DNA of 64,000 nucleotides, from assembly GCF_000510645.1 (NCBI RefSeq), contig NZ_KI783301.1, positions 688,086-752,085 of the forward strand, written 5' to 3'. Of this stretch, positions 33,922 to 44,148 are shown piece by piece. How positions within the stretch are numbered: position 1 is the stretch's first letter; every line of letters starts with the position of its first letter. The notes under the pieces are model-generated. The model was not told where the DNA came from. It worked only from the letters and a program-made list of their open reading frames with translations, and ran no database searches. Both the position numbers and the translations under genes were made by a program. The DNA comes from Thermicanus aegyptius DSM 12793 (GTDB taxonomy: Bacteria; Bacillota; Bacilli; Thermicanales; Thermicanaceae).

Positions 33922-34152
33922 ATGGTTCGGTTAACCCGTTTTAGCCGGGAGGAATATTACTTAAACCCTTTTTTAATCGAGACCGTGGAATCTACTCCGG
34001 ATACGGTGATTACGCTCACCTCAGGCAAAAAACTGCTGGTAAAGGAATCGGCAGAAGAAGTAGTGGCGCGAGTAACGGACTATTTCCGGAGTCTCTCCCT
34101 TCCCTCCTTTCCCTCCCGGATTGAGTCTACGAAGAGAGAAGATGAGGAGTAG
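33922..34152 (+). CDS. flbD: Flagellar protein FlbD (SwrD family)
   Basis: A 76-residue protein with the FlbD pattern MVRLTRFSREEYYLNPFLIE and TLTSGKKLLVKESAEEVVAR. In Bacillus the homologue SwrD raises motor power and swarming; that function is transferred by homology. Encoded between flgE and fliL, 5 bases before fliL. Confidence 0.9.
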   Translation: MVRLTRFSREEYYLNPFLIETVESTPDTVITLTSGKKLLVKESAEEVVARVTDYFRSLSLPSFPSRIESTKREDEE

Positions 34153-34157
34153 CGCCG

Positions 34158-34595
34158 ATGAAGAATAAACTTTTAGGTTTTTCCATCGCTTTGCTCGTTG
34201 CCATTAGCCTCTTAGCCATCACCACCTTGCTGTTGATCAAATTTGTCTTGACTCCTCCTGCAACACAAGCGGATGGTGTGTTCCGAAATATGGACGAAAT
34301 GGCGGCCATGTCCATTAATACCGGGGAGATGACCACCAATTTAAAGGATAACCGCTATGCCGTCATGGAATATACCATCATTCTCTCCAATAAAAAAGCG
34401 AAGGATGAGGCGGAGAAAGGGTTATTTCTCATCAAGAGGGAGATTCTGGGGGTTCTATCCTCGATGGATTCCACCCAATTGGTAGGGGATGATGGGGTGA
34501 AAAAGATGGAGGATGCCATTCAAAAGCGCATCGACTCCATTTTGAAAGAGGGCAAGGTGGTCAGGGTGGTAACGACGAGGAAGATCGTTCAGTAA
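34158..34595 (+). CDS. fliL: Flagellar basal body-associated protein FliL
   Basis: A 145-residue single-pass membrane protein (helix at about 7-30) with a periplasmic-type domain containing TNLKDNRYAVMEYTIILSNK. FliL supports the stators around the basal body. Start 34158 follows GAGGAGTAGCG. Confidence 0.93.
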   Translation: MKNKLLGFSIALLVAISLLAITTLLLIKFVLTPPATQADGVFRNMDEMAAMSINTGEMTTNLKDNRYAVMEYTIILSNKKAKDEAEKGLFLIKREILGVLSSMDSTQLVGDDGVKKMEDAIQKRIDSILKEGKVVRVVTTRKIVQ

Positions 34596-34661
34596 ACCGA
34601 ACCTTCTTCAATAAGAATGTAAGGGAGATCGACACAGTTCGCAAGAAGGGGGGGTGAAAAC

Positions 34662-35660
34662 TTGACAGAGGTATTATCCCAATCGGAAATCGATGCCTTG
34701 CTTCAAGCGCTCTCGTCCGGGGAGATGGATGTTGACCAACTAAAGAAGGAAGAAGAGAGCAAAAAAGTACGGGTTTATGATTTTAAGCGAGCCCTTCGTT
34801 TCTCAAAGGACCAAATCAGAAGCTTAACCCGTATCCATGAAAATTTTTCCAGGCTTCTTACCACGTATTTCTCCGCCCAGCTACGCACCTATGTCCATAT
34901 CACGGTGGCAAGTGTAGATCAGTTGCCCTATGAAGAATTTATTCGCTCCATTCCGAAGACCACGACGTTGGGGATTTTTTCCGTGGCTCCTCTGGAGGGC
35001 CGCTTTGTTCTGGAGATTAATCCAATTATCGCCTATGCCATGTTGGAGCGCTATTTAGGGGGGCATGATAATGGCCCCATTAAGATGGGGATGATGACTG
35101 AGATTGAATTGGCCGTGATTGAGCGCATCTTTCGGAAGGCGTTGGAGAGCTTTAGAGAAGCATGGCAATCGATGGTCGAACTGGAACCGGAACTGGAGGG
35201 GTTAGAAACGAACCCCCAGTTTATGCAGATTGTATCGCCCAATGAAACCGTCGCGGTCATCTCCTTCACCACGAAGATCGCGGACATCAGCGGGATGATT
35301 AATCTCTGTCTTCCTCATGTGGTCCTGGAACCCCTCATGCCTAAACTGACGGCCCATTATTGGTTGGAAGAAAAGCAGAAAAAGCCGGACCCCGCTCAAA
35401 CAGAGCAGATAACGCAGAAGATCAGGCAAACAGAACTTCTCATCCGTGTTCTCTTAGGGTCTTCCACCATCACCATCGGGGATTTCATCCATCTCACCAA
35501 GGGAGATGTGATCCACCTAGATCAAGGAATCGATGATGCGTTGCCCATCCTTCTCGGAGAGAAGAAGAAATTCCTGGGCCGTCCTGGAATTTACAATGGC
35601 CGATTAGCCGTTCGAATTGATGAAATCGTAAAGGAGGGAGAAGAAGAGGATGGAGAGTAA
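34662..35660 (+). CDS. fliM: Flagellar motor switch protein FliM
   Basis: A 332-residue C-ring protein. The N-terminal CheY~P-binding motif is LSQSEIDALLQALSSG, the middle CheC-like domain has SIPKTTTLGIFSVAPLEGRF, and the end is the SpoA/FliN-like domain. The TTG start follows AAGGGGGGGTGAAAA. It overlaps fliY by 11 bases. Confidence 0.97.
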   Translation: MTEVLSQSEIDALLQALSSGEMDVDQLKKEEESKKVRVYDFKRALRFSKDQIRSLTRIHENFSRLLTTYFSAQLRTYVHITVASVDQLPYEEFIRSIPKTTTLGIFSVAPLEGRFVLEINPIIAYAMLERYLGGHDNGPIKMGMMTEIELAVIERIFRKALESFREAWQSMVELEPELEGLETNPQFMQIVSPNETVAVISFTTKIADISGMINLCLPHVVLEPLMPKLTAHYWLEEKQKKPDPAQTEQITQKIRQTELLIRVLLGSSTITIGDFIHLTKGDVIHLDQGIDDALPILLGEKKKFLGRPGIYNGRLAVRIDEIVKEGEEEDGE

Positions 35661-36819
35661 AGATATGTTGAGCCAGGAAGAGATCGATGCTCTGTTAAGA
35701 CAAGGGAATATCGGCGAGGGAGAGGTCGTCGAAGAGAGGGGAGAGGAGTTAGAAAACTACTTAACCCCTCTAGAGGAAGACGCTCTGGGGGAAATTGGGA
35801 ATATTACCTTCGGGAATGCCTCCACAGCCCTCTCCACCTTGTTAGGACAGAAAGTAGATATAACGACCCCGGAAGTTAGTCTGCTCAAAAAAGAAGAATT
35901 GTCTACCATATTCCCTCATCCCCATGTTTCCGTACAGGTAGAATACACGCAGGGATTTACAGGGACAAATCTACTGGTACTTAAGACGAGGGATGCGGCG
36001 GTGATCGCCGACCTCATGATGGGGGGCACCGGAGAAACCCCCGCCACCGAATTGGGAGAAATGGAGTTGAGCGCATGTCAGGAAGCGATGAACCAGATGA
36101 TGGGCGCTGCGGCTACCTCCATGTCTTCCCTTTTTCAAAGGCTGGTCAATATCTCTCCTCCAAAAGTAGACATCTTAGATATACCGGCCGGAAAAGTAAA
36201 TGTACCGGTTTTTGAGGAAGATCCCCTCATCCGTATTGCCTTCAACCTTAAGGTCGGTTCTCTTATTCAATCGTCCATCATGCAGCTTCTCCCCCTTTCC
36301 TTCGCCAAGGAATTGGCGAAGTCGCTCTTGGGCGGAGGAGCATCTCCGAATGAAGAAAAAAAGGAGGAGAGAATAGAGGAAAGAAAGGACGTGTCATCTC
36401 GGGAGGAAGAAAAGCGGGCGAGAAGTGAGCCTGCCCCTTTAAGCCATTCTTCTCCTCCCATTCAAGAGAGCAGGAACCAGAGGATGAAGAATCCGGAACC
36501 TCAGGTACAGGCCGTTCAGTTCGCCAATTTTGAAAAAAACCCGACATTAACTCCCCAAAACGAAATAAACCTTAATTTGCTTATGGATATTCCTCTGCAA
36601 GTTACAGTAGAATTGGGTCGAACAAAGCGTTATATTAAAGATATTCTGGAACTTGGGCCTGGTTCGATCCTGGAGCTGGATAAGTTAGCAGGCGAACCGG
36701 TTGACATTCTGGTAAACCATAAGCTGGTGGCAAAAGGGGAAGTCGTAGTGATTGATGAGAATTTTGGTGTGCGAATTACAGAGATCATCAGCCAATGGGA
36801 GCGACTTCAAAAACTGTAA
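35650..36819 (+). CDS. fliY: Flagellar motor switch phosphatase FliY
   Basis: A 389-residue switch protein combining CheY~P phosphatase and FliN functions. It starts with a FliM-like MLSQEEIDALLRQG peptide. Both CheC active-site motifs are intact (EIGNITFGNASTALSTLLG; CQEAMNQMMGAAATSMSSLF), with a Glu/Ser-rich linker at about 230-290 and the SpoA domain at the end (IPLQVTVELGRTKRYIKDIL). Two-site FliY should be an active phosphatase. Confidence 0.96.
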   Translation: MESKDMLSQEEIDALLRQGNIGEGEVVEERGEELENYLTPLEEDALGEIGNITFGNASTALSTLLGQKVDITTPEVSLLKKEELSTIFPHPHVSVQVEYTQGFTGTNLLVLKTRDAAVIADLMMGGTGETPATELGEMELSACQEAMNQMMGAAATSMSSLFQRLVNISPPKVDILDIPAGKVNVPVFEEDPLIRIAFNLKVGSLIQSSIMQLLPLSFAKELAKSLLGGGASPNEEKKEERIEERKDVSSREEEKRARSEPAPLSHSSPPIQESRNQRMKNPEPQVQAVQFANFEKNPTLTPQNEINLNLLMDIPLQVTVELGRTKRYIKDILELGPGSILELDKLAGEPVDILVNHKLVAKGEVVVIDENFGVRITEIISQWERLQKL

Positions 36820-36843
36820 TTAGAGACCTGAGGAGGATCATGG

Positions 36844-37206
36844 ATGGGGAATCGAATACTCGTAGTTGATGATGCAGCATTTATGCGAATGATGATTAAA
36901 GACATTTTAACGAAAAATGGCTTTGAGGTGGTAGGGGAAGCGACCGATGGAGTGCAGGCGGTGGAGAAATACCAGGAATTAAAACCGGATCTGGTCACCT
37001 TAGACATAACAATGCCTGAGATGGACGGCATTGAAGCGTTGAAACAGATCCGAAAAATAGACCCCCAGGCCAAGGTGATCATGTGTTCCGCCATGGGCCA
37101 ACAAGCCATGGTGATTGATTCGATTCAAGCGGGAGCGAAAGATTTTATCGTAAAACCGTTTCAGGCAGACCGGGTGATCGAAGCGGTCCGGAAAACATTG
37201 GGGTAA
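36844..37206 (+). CDS. cheY: Chemotaxis response regulator CheY
   Basis: A 120-residue single receiver domain. Acid pocket DD at 9-10, phosphorylated Asp54 in LVTLDITMPEMDG, and the conserved switch Ser and Lys (MCSAMG; IVKPFQ). Phosphorylated by CheA; binds FliM. Start follows GAGGATCATGG. Confidence 0.97.
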   Translation: MGNRILVVDDAAFMRMMIKDILTKNGFEVVGEATDGVQAVEKYQELKPDLVTLDITMPEMDGIEALKQIRKIDPQAKVIMCSAMGQQAMVIDSIQAGAKDFIVKPFQADRVIEAVRKTLG

Positions 37207-37212
37207 TCTCCG

Positions 37213-37866
37213 ATGGGGAAGATTGGACGATGCCTCCTCATCCTTCTCTTTTTCTTCCGGTTCGACCTCATCGATCCAGCTTCCGCTTATGCATTAAAAG
37301 GTCCGGATCCCAGTGTGGACCAATACCTAAAGTCGGACCAGGAAGGTACGAGCAATGAGGGAGGGAAATGGGTCGGACAAGGAGAGAAAAATCCACCCTC
37401 TTACTGGGCGCTGGCAGGGAAGGTCCTTCTCGCTCTGGCCATTGTCCTTATTCTCCTCCTTGGTTTTGTGAAATGGATGGGAAGAGGAAGAAGGAAGACC
37501 GGAGGAGCTTCTGTGCAGGTGGTAGCCTCCCTCTGGCTTTCCCAGCAGAAATCGATAAAACTCGTAAGAGTTGGTTCACATCTTTTTTTAATCGGCGTAG
37601 GGGAGAATATAAATCTTCTCTATCATTTTCAGAAAGAAGAGGAGGTATCCACCCTTTTAGAAGAATTGGCCCCCCCTCAAGCCATGAATCGAGAAGGAAG
37701 AATTCTTTTTTATCCTTTCAAGAAAAGGTTGAAAAAAGATGTACGACGCCGGGAAGAGGGAAAGGATGACTTCAAGGAAGAGCTGCTTCGCCAGTTGGAA
37801 CGGTTGCGTACCAGGGAGGACCGAGGGGAGAGGGAAGGGGAGGGAAGAGGAAAAGATGAAGCGTAA
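37213..37866 (+). CDS. fliO: Flagellar biosynthesis protein FliO (FliZ)
   Basis: A 217-residue membrane protein. A signal-like N-terminus, an outside loop, a membrane helix (about 70-90: [19 protein letters not shown]) and the FliO core [20 protein letters not shown] with [11 protein letters not shown]. The C-terminal tail is highly charged. FliO assists FliP assembly. It overlaps fliP by 11 bases. Confidence 0.88.
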   Translation: MGKIGRCLLILLFFFRFDLIDPASAYALKGPDPSVDQYLKSDQEGTSNEGGKWVGQGEKNPPSYWALAGKVLLALAIVLILLLGFVKWMGRGRRKTGGASVQVVASLWLSQQKSIKLVRVGSHLFLIGVGENINLLYHFQKEEEVSTLLEELAPPQAMNREGRILFYPFKKRLKKDVRRREEGKDDFKEELLRQLERLRTREDRGEREGEGRGKDEA

Positions 37867-38611
37867 GAGAACGATCTTTGGGGTTTTCCTCCTTGTTCTC
37901 CTCTTTCTCTCTCCTTCGGCGAGCACCGCTGCCCCAGGAGACCCTATTCCGGGGATTAATGTGCAAATTACGGGGGGAGGAACGGGATCGGCGGTTTCTA
38001 TTCAACTTCTTCTGCTTCTTACGGTTTTATCCTTGGCGCCGGCGATATTGATCCTGATGACAAGTTTTACTCGCATCGTCGTGGTACTCTCCTTCGTAAG
38101 AACGGGACTTTCAACCCAGCAGATGCCGCCCAACCAAGTTCTCATCGGGCTTGCCCTCTTTTTAACCTTTTTTATCATGGCGCCTACGTTTATGCAGATC
38201 AACGATCAAGCCCTACAACCTTACTTACAGGGGAAGTTGACTCAGACCGAAGCCCTGCAAAAGGCTGAACTTCCTATCAAACAATTTATGGCGAAACATA
38301 CCCGGCAGAAGGATTTGGAACTCTTTCTCTCTTACGGGAACTATCCAAAAGTAACAAAGGTAGAAGAGATTCCCCTTGTTGCCCTCGTCCCTGCATTTGC
38401 CATCAGCGAATTGTCCACCGCCTTTCAAATCGGTTTTCTCATCTTCGTGCCCTTTTTGGTCATTGACATGGTGGTGGCCAGCATCTTAATGGGAATGGGG
38501 ATGATGATGCTTCCGCCTGTGATGATTTCTCTTCCCTTTAAGATTCTGCTTTTTGTCCTAGTCGATGGCTGGCATCTGGTGGTACAGACCTTGCTTGAAA
38601 GTTTTCAATAA
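37856..38611 (+). CDS. fliP: Flagellar export apparatus protein FliP
   Basis: A 251-residue core of the export gate with a cleavable signal sequence (first 25 residues) and four helices. Hallmarks are [40 protein letters not shown] and the C-terminal [23 protein letters not shown] 37856 is chosen for AGAGGAAAAG upstream and the signal peptide. Confidence 0.97.
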   Translation: MKRKRTIFGVFLLVLLFLSPSASTAAPGDPIPGINVQITGGGTGSAVSIQLLLLLTVLSLAPAILILMTSFTRIVVVLSFVRTGLSTQQMPPNQVLIGLALFLTFFIMAPTFMQINDQALQPYLQGKLTQTEALQKAELPIKQFMAKHTRQKDLELFLSYGNYPKVTKVEEIPLVALVPAFAISELSTAFQIGFLIFVPFLVIDMVVASILMGMGMMMLPPVMISLPFKILLFVLVDGWHLVVQTLLESFQ

Positions 38612-38623
38612 GGGGGAAGAATT

Positions 38624-38893
38624 GTGAGCCAGGAGATGGTCCTAAAGGTAGGAGAAGAGGCGATCATGGCGATCCTCTTGCTTATTGCGCCGGCCTTGGG
38701 ATTAGGTCTGGTGGTCGGTCTCATTATAAGCATTTTCCAAGCGACCACTCAGATTCAGGAACAGACGTTGGCGTTTATCCCAAAAATTGTAGTTATTCTC
38801 TTATCCTTTCTCATCTTTGGAAAGTGGATGCTTTCCTATCTCATCACCTTTACCAACCATATATTTGAGTTGATTCTTCAGGTGGTGATGTAA
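38624..38893 (+). CDS. fliQ: Flagellar export apparatus protein FliQ
   Basis: An 89-residue two-helix protein; GLIISIFQATTQIQEQTLAF is the family signature. GTG start after AAGGGGGAAG. fliR begins directly after its stop codon. Confidence 0.97.
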   Translation: MSQEMVLKVGEEAIMAILLLIAPALGLGLVVGLIISIFQATTQIQEQTLAFIPKIVVILLSFLIFGKWMLSYLITFTNHIFELILQVVM

Positions 38894-39667
38894 TTGGACC
38901 TCCTCTTTCAATACTTGCCTCCATTTCTTTTGATCTTGTTCCGATTGACCAGTTTTTTCCTGCTGGCTCCCTATTTCAGTACCTATGGCGTTCCTGCTCC
39001 CTTCAGGATCGGCTTGGCTGCATTTCTTTCCATCCTGACGGTTCCGGTGGTGGGGACGGGGGAAAGTCTTTCTTTCGACGGGCGGTATCTTTTTTTGGTG
39101 ATGAAAGAGATTTTTGTGGGTCTATCATTAGGTTTTGTCGGTGCCCTCTTCTTTTACGCTTTACAGACGGCAGGAGGATTTATCGATCTTCAGATGGGTT
39201 TCGCATTCGCCAACATTATTGATCCCCAGACGGGGTTAAGCAATCCCATCATGGGCAATTTAAAATATATCTTGGGAATACTCTTCCTCATCTCCACAGG
39301 AGGGCATCATCTTCTCATTCAAGGGATCTTGAACAGTTTTTTTCTTGTCCCCTTAGGAGAATTGGTTCCCGTTCAAAATGGGAGAATCGCAGATGAGGTA
39401 TTAAATCTTTTTATCAAGACGTTTATCATCGCTGTCCAGATTGCGGCCCCGTTGATCGTTACCCTTTTTCTGATCGATGTAGCGCTCGGCTTTGTTTCTA
39501 AAACGGTTCCTCAGTTCAATCTTTTTGTGGTTGGTTTTCCGATGAAGATTTTAGCTGCCTTTGGGCTTTTTCTCATCATACTTCCCGGTTTTTTCTACGC
39601 TTTACAACTTCTCTTTTCCGATCTCTTTTATTCTTTGGGCCAATTTACACGACAAATGGTGAGATAG
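38894..39667 (+). CDS. fliR: Flagellar export apparatus protein FliR
   Basis: A 257-residue membrane protein of the export gate with about six helices. Motifs: FLLAPYFSTYGVPAPFRIGL, GFIDLQMGFAFANIIDPQTG and GFPMKILAAFGLFLI. The TTG start immediately follows the fliQ stop, with GGTGGTG as a weak site, so translation is probably coupled. Confidence 0.95.
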   Translation: MDLLFQYLPPFLLILFRLTSFFLLAPYFSTYGVPAPFRIGLAAFLSILTVPVVGTGESLSFDGRYLFLVMKEIFVGLSLGFVGALFFYALQTAGGFIDLQMGFAFANIIDPQTGLSNPIMGNLKYILGILFLISTGGHHLLIQGILNSFFLVPLGELVPVQNGRIADEVLNLFIKTFIIAVQIAAPLIVTLFLIDVALGFVSKTVPQFNLFVVGFPMKILAAFGLFLIILPGFFYALQLLFSDLFYSLGQFTRQMVR

Positions 39668-39668
39668 A

Positions 39669-40775
39669 GTGAATCATTTTCCCTATTCCCTACAACTTCA
39701 ATTTTTTGCTGAGGAAAAAACGGAACCTGCAACCCCTAGGCGAAGGCAGGAGGCCAGGGAGAAGGGGCAGGTGGCCAGAAGTCAGGAGATTCCGTCCGCT
39801 TTTGGACTTCTCGCCGGGATGCTTTCCCTTCTCCTCTTTGGGAGTGGTTTTCTTACTCTTTTTAAACAACTCTTTCCCCTCGTCTTAAGCAACTATTCCG
39901 ATCAACCAATGAATGTTGAGACGTTAGGGAATCTTTCCATGCAAATGTTGGGTATGATCATCCAACCTCTTCTTCCTTTTTTGGCGGTGGTGATGGCTGT
40001 GGGAATCCTATCCAATGCCTTGCAAGTGGGGCCTCTTTTAACCTTGGAGCCCATAAAGCCGAAATGGGAACGAATTAATCCCATCCAAGGGTTGAAAAGA
40101 ATCTTTTCCCTCCGTGCCTTCGTAGATTTGGTCAAATCTCTGATAAAAGTTGCAGCGGTAGGAGGCGTCGCATACATCATTCTATGGAATGAGCGGGATC
40201 ATCTTCTCACGTTATCCCAATACTCCATAAACAGCATCGAACACTATGTGTACGAGATCATTTTTAAAATGGGTGTTATGATTGCCATCGTGCTCGTTAT
40301 TCTCTCTTTCCTTGATTATTTATTTCAAAGATATGAATATAACAAGGGCCTGAGGATGTCAAAACAGGAGATTAAGGATGAATGGAAAAAAATAGAGGGT
40401 GATCCCCTGATTAAATCGAAGATTAGGGAGCGGCAGCGGCAGATGGCCATGCGAAGGATGATGCAGGAAGTCCCTAAGGCGGATGTGGTGATCACCAACC
40501 CGACACACTTTGCCGTTGCCCTTCGTTATGAGGCGGGAAAAATGAAGGCTCCCGTCGTGATCGCAAAGGGACAAGATTATTTGGCGCTTCGCATCAAAGA
40601 GATCGCCCGAGCGCATAACATTCCTCTCATGGAAAACAAACCCTTGGCCCAGACGCTCTATCGAAGGGTAGAGATTGGGGAATCCATTCCTGAAGATCTC
40701 TTTAAAGCGGTTGCCGAAGTTCTCGCTTATGTTTATCAATTGAAAAGGCGGACCGGAAGGATAAACCCCTCATAG
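39669..40775 (+). CDS. flhB: Flagellar export switch protein FlhB
   Basis: A 368-residue export gate protein that controls substrate switching. KTEPATPRRRQEAREKGQVA opens the protein, four helices follow, and the self-cleavage motif NPTH is at residues 277-280 with the usual flanks. GTG start one base after fliR, overlapping its translation signals. Intact motif implies normal switching by FliK. Confidence 0.97.
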   Translation: MNHFPYSLQLQFFAEEKTEPATPRRRQEAREKGQVARSQEIPSAFGLLAGMLSLLLFGSGFLTLFKQLFPLVLSNYSDQPMNVETLGNLSMQMLGMIIQPLLPFLAVVMAVGILSNALQVGPLLTLEPIKPKWERINPIQGLKRIFSLRAFVDLVKSLIKVAAVGGVAYIILWNERDHLLTLSQYSINSIEHYVYEIIFKMGVMIAIVLVILSFLDYLFQRYEYNKGLRMSKQEIKDEWKKIEGDPLIKSKIRERQRQMAMRRMMQEVPKADVVITNPTHFAVALRYEAGKMKAPVVIAKGQDYLALRIKEIARAHNIPLMENKPLAQTLYRRVEIGESIPEDLFKAVAEVLAYVYQLKRRTGRINPS

Positions 40776-40867
40776 AAATTCCCTTTTAATGGATCATCAC
40801 GAAGTAGCGCAAGCCTGTAACCCCGATGTTCTACCGTTACGTTCATGATCATAAAGGAGGTGGAGAA

Positions 40868-42898
40868 ATGTTTAGGGAGCTCGGTGTATTGGTGGGAGTC
40901 ATCATGATTGTCATTATGATGGTGATTCCTGTTCCCCCTTTCCTTCTCGATTTCTTTATTCTCCTAAATATTTCTCTTTCTCTTACCATCCTGTTGGTGT
41001 CGATGAACACGAAGGAATCCCTTCAATTTTCGATCTTTCCTTCTCTCCTCCTTCTCACCACACTTTTTCGCCTCTCCTTAAATGTTTCCACCACCCGTTC
41101 CATTTTGACGACGATGAATGGAGGGGAGGTCATCAAGGCCTTCGGTAATTTTGTGGTGGGAGGTCAACCCATTATCGGTCTTATTGTTTTCCTCATTCTT
41201 GTCATCATTCAATTTATCGTCATTACCAAAGGGTCTGAACGGGTTGCCGAGGTAGCCGCTCGTTTCACCTTGGATGCCATGCCGGGAAAACAGATGAGCA
41301 TCGATGCAGATTTAAATGCGGGATTGATTCATGAAGAGGAAGCCCGGAATCGTCGACGCAGGATTGAACGGGAGGCCGACTTTTATGGAGCGATGGACGG
41401 GGCGAGTAAATTTGTAAAGGGGGATGCCATCGCCTCCATCATCATCTTGGCGGTTAATGTCCTGGGTGGACTGATCATCGGAACTTTGATCCACGGAAAA
41501 AGTCTTCAGGAAGCAGCCTCGGTCTATACCCTGCTTTCGGTTGGGGATGGATTGGTCAGCCAGATTCCTGCCCTCCTGATCTCCACTGCGACCGGGATCA
41601 TTGTAACCAGGGCCGCCTCTGAGGGAAACCTGGGGGAAGATCTTTTACAACAGCTTCTCTCCTATCCTAAGCTGCTTTATGTGGTCGCCGGAGTCCTCTT
41701 TATCTTAGGTCTCTTAACTCCCATCCCCGATCTCATCACCATTCCTTTGAGCGCGGTCGTTTTCTATGGGGGGTATACCATGGAGAGAGCCCGAAAGAAA
41801 AAAGAGGAAAAAGCTTTCATCGAGGAGAGAATGGAAAGAGACGCGGAGCTTGCGAAGGGACCGGAGAGCGTCTTGAATCTCTTGGATATGGACCCGGTGG
41901 AGTTCGAGTTTGGCTATGCCCTCATTCCTTTGGCGGACCCGAATCAAGGGGGGGATCTAATGGACCGGGTTCTGATGATCCGCAGGCAATTAGCCTTGGA
42001 ATTGGGCTTTATTGTTCCAACGGTCCGCTTTCGTGACAATATCCAGTTAAAGCCCAATCAATATACCATTAAAATAAAGGGAAGTCGGGTAGCCCAAGGG
42101 GAGATCTTTCTTGACCGCTATCTGGCGATGAGTCCGGGCATAGATGATGATTCCATCACCGGGATTCCTACGACGGAACCGGCCTTCGGTCTAGAAGCGC
42201 TCTGGATCGATGAGACGATGAAAGAGAAGGCGGAGCTATCCGGCTATACGGTGGTTGACCCCCCTTCCGTGGTTGCAACTCATCTGACCGAAATCCTGAA
42301 GCGTCATGCCCATGAGCTTTTGGGAAGAGAAGAGACGAAGGCGCTGATCGAACACCTAAAAACGACGCATCCTGCCCTGGTGGAAGAATTGGTTCCCTCT
42401 CTTCTTAGCGTAGGGGAGATTCAAAAGGTATTGGCCAAACTTTTAAAAGAGCGGGTTTCGATCCGAAACTTGGTGGTCATCTTTGAAGCCCTCGCAAATC
42501 ACGCAGCCTATACCAAAAACCCGGATATCCTCACCGAATATGTACGTCAAGCCCTATCCAGGCAAATCACCTCCACCTATGTGAAGGAAGGAAGCGTTTT
42601 GAAGGTGATTCATGTAAGCCCCGCGTTGGAGAAGGTGATTGCCGATTCGGTGCAGCATACGGAACAAGGAAGCTATCTCGCCTTGTCTCCGGAGAAATCT
42701 CAAGAAATCTACGATCATTTAAGCAAGCAGGTGAAAAAAGCCCAGGAGATGGGGATTTCTCCCCTGCTCCTCGCATCCCCGGCAACCCGAATGTACCTGC
42801 GGCAGCTTTTAGATCGAATCCTGCCTGATTTACCTGTTCTCTCCTATAATGAACTTGAACCGGATGTAGAAATACAGAGTGTTGGGATGGTGAGCTAA
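40868..42898 (+). CDS. flhA: Flagellar export protein FlhA
   Basis: A 676-residue export gate component with about eight helices (residues 1-320), the FHIPEP-type signature region (RFTLDAMPGKQMSIDADLNA) and a large cytoplasmic substrate-docking domain. ATG 40868 is favoured by AAAGGAGGTGGAGAA; upstream codons look non-coding. The 92-base gap after flhB contains no clear structure. Confidence 0.97.
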   Translation: MFRELGVLVGVIMIVIMMVIPVPPFLLDFFILLNISLSLTILLVSMNTKESLQFSIFPSLLLLTTLFRLSLNVSTTRSILTTMNGGEVIKAFGNFVVGGQPIIGLIVFLILVIIQFIVITKGSERVAEVAARFTLDAMPGKQMSIDADLNAGLIHEEEARNRRRRIEREADFYGAMDGASKFVKGDAIASIIILAVNVLGGLIIGTLIHGKSLQEAASVYTLLSVGDGLVSQIPALLISTATGIIVTRAASEGNLGEDLLQQLLSYPKLLYVVAGVLFILGLLTPIPDLITIPLSAVVFYGGYTMERARKKKEEKAFIEERMERDAELAKGPESVLNLLDMDPVEFEFGYALIPLADPNQGGDLMDRVLMIRRQLALELGFIVPTVRFRDNIQLKPNQYTIKIKGSRVAQGEIFLDRYLAMSPGIDDDSITGIPTTEPAFGLEALWIDETMKEKAELSGYTVVDPPSVVATHLTEILKRHAHELLGREETKALIEHLKTTHPALVEELVPSLLSVGEIQKVLAKLLKERVSIRNLVVIFEALANHAAYTKNPDILTEYVRQALSRQITSTYVKEGSVLKVIHVSPALEKVIADSVQHTEQGSYLALSPEKSQEIYDHLSKQVKKAQEMGISPLLLASPATRMYLRQLLDRILPDLPVLSYNELEPDVEIQSVGMVS

Positions 42899-42900
42899 CC

Positions 42901-44148
42901 TTGAGGGTAAAACGGTATATCGCTTCCTCTGTGAATGAAGCGGTGGAAAAGATTCGTAAAGATCTAGGCAGCGATGCCATTATTCTCGATACGAAGAAGG
43001 TAAGCACCAGGGGCTTCTTAGGTTTATTTAAGCAAGTTCACTTTGAAGTGATCGCAGCGATCGATGAACCGGCGCCTTCTTTTAAGCCAATTCCATCGAT
43101 TCCGGAGGAAAAGAAGATCTCTCCACCCCCTCTTTCCGCAGAGACCAAACCAAAAATGGAAGCCACCCTCCCTACAGCTCAAGAACAAGGGAGGGAACCA
43201 AACCAGGGAACCTCTCTAAGCGAAAAAGGGAAACAAAAAGAAAAAGATTCCCCCACGCAAGGGGACGGGGAAGATCCATGGCAAAAGATGGTCCTACAGG
43301 AAATGAAAGAAATGAGAAGCCTAATTCGGACCTGGGTGGAAGGACGGAACTTTCCTTCTTCCCTACCGGAAGATTATAAATCCCTCTATACTCACCTGAT
43401 CGAACAAGAAGTGGAAGAGGAGTTGGTCATCAAACTCTTCATCGATCTTATGGAGAATCATGGGGCTCCCCAGTCGGAAGCAGAGGCGAGGATGCGGGTT
43501 AAAGAAAAGTTGATCGAATGGATTCGTCCACGCCTAACGGGAGGAATAAAGTCTTCGACTCGCCTCGTTCATATCATCGGACCGACAGGAGTGGGAAAGA
43601 CCACCACCATTGCGAAGCTCGCCTCCGAATACCTTCTCCATCGCAAAAAAAAGGTGGCTTTCCTTACCTCCGACACCTATCGGATCGCCGCGATTGATCA
43701 ACTGAAGACCTATTCAAACATTCTCAATATCCCGATGGAGGTGATTTTTTCACCCAAGGATCTGCCTCCGGCCCTTTCCCGCGTTTCCCATTATGATCTC
43801 ATTCTGATGGATACTGCAGGTCGGAATTATCGAGACCGGGTTTATCTCAACGAAATGAAAGAACTTCTTACTTCCTCTCTTCCTTCGGAGACCTACCTTG
43901 TCTTAAGTTTAACCACCAAATTTAAGGATATGAAAGAACTGGTAGAAGAATTTTTGCAGCTTGGTATCGACCATGTCATTTTTACGAAACTGGATGAGAC
44001 GCTAACCCATGGTGCCATCTTCAATCTTGCTTACCATTATCCTATCACCCTATCATATATTACCAACGGCCAGAGCGTACCAGATGATCTCTTATTTTTG
44101 ACGCCGGAACGGTTCGCCGATTTGCTGTTAGGGGGAGAGAAATCATGA
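42901..44148 (+). CDS. flhF: Flagellar positioning GTPase FlhF
   Basis: A 415-residue SRP-type GTPase. RVKRYIASSVNEAVEKIRKD is the FlhF N-terminus, then a low-complexity basic/acidic region (60-130), the N domain, and the GTPase domain with Walker A GPTGVGKT (227-234), DTYRIAAIDQLKTY and the G3 motif DTAGRN. Works with FlhG to place flagella. TTG start three bases after flhA; it overlaps flhG by 4 bases. Confidence 0.95.
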   Translation: MRVKRYIASSVNEAVEKIRKDLGSDAIILDTKKVSTRGFLGLFKQVHFEVIAAIDEPAPSFKPIPSIPEEKKISPPPLSAETKPKMEATLPTAQEQGREPNQGTSLSEKGKQKEKDSPTQGDGEDPWQKMVLQEMKEMRSLIRTWVEGRNFPSSLPEDYKSLYTHLIEQEVEEELVIKLFIDLMENHGAPQSEAEARMRVKEKLIEWIRPRLTGGIKSSTRLVHIIGPTGVGKTTTIAKLASEYLLHRKKKVAFLTSDTYRIAAIDQLKTYSNILNIPMEVIFSPKDLPPALSRVSHYDLILMDTAGRNYRDRVYLNEMKELLTSSLPSETYLVLSLTTKFKDMKELVEEFLQLGIDHVIFTKLDETLTHGAIFNLAYHYPITLSYITNGQSVPDDLLFLTPERFADLLLGGEKS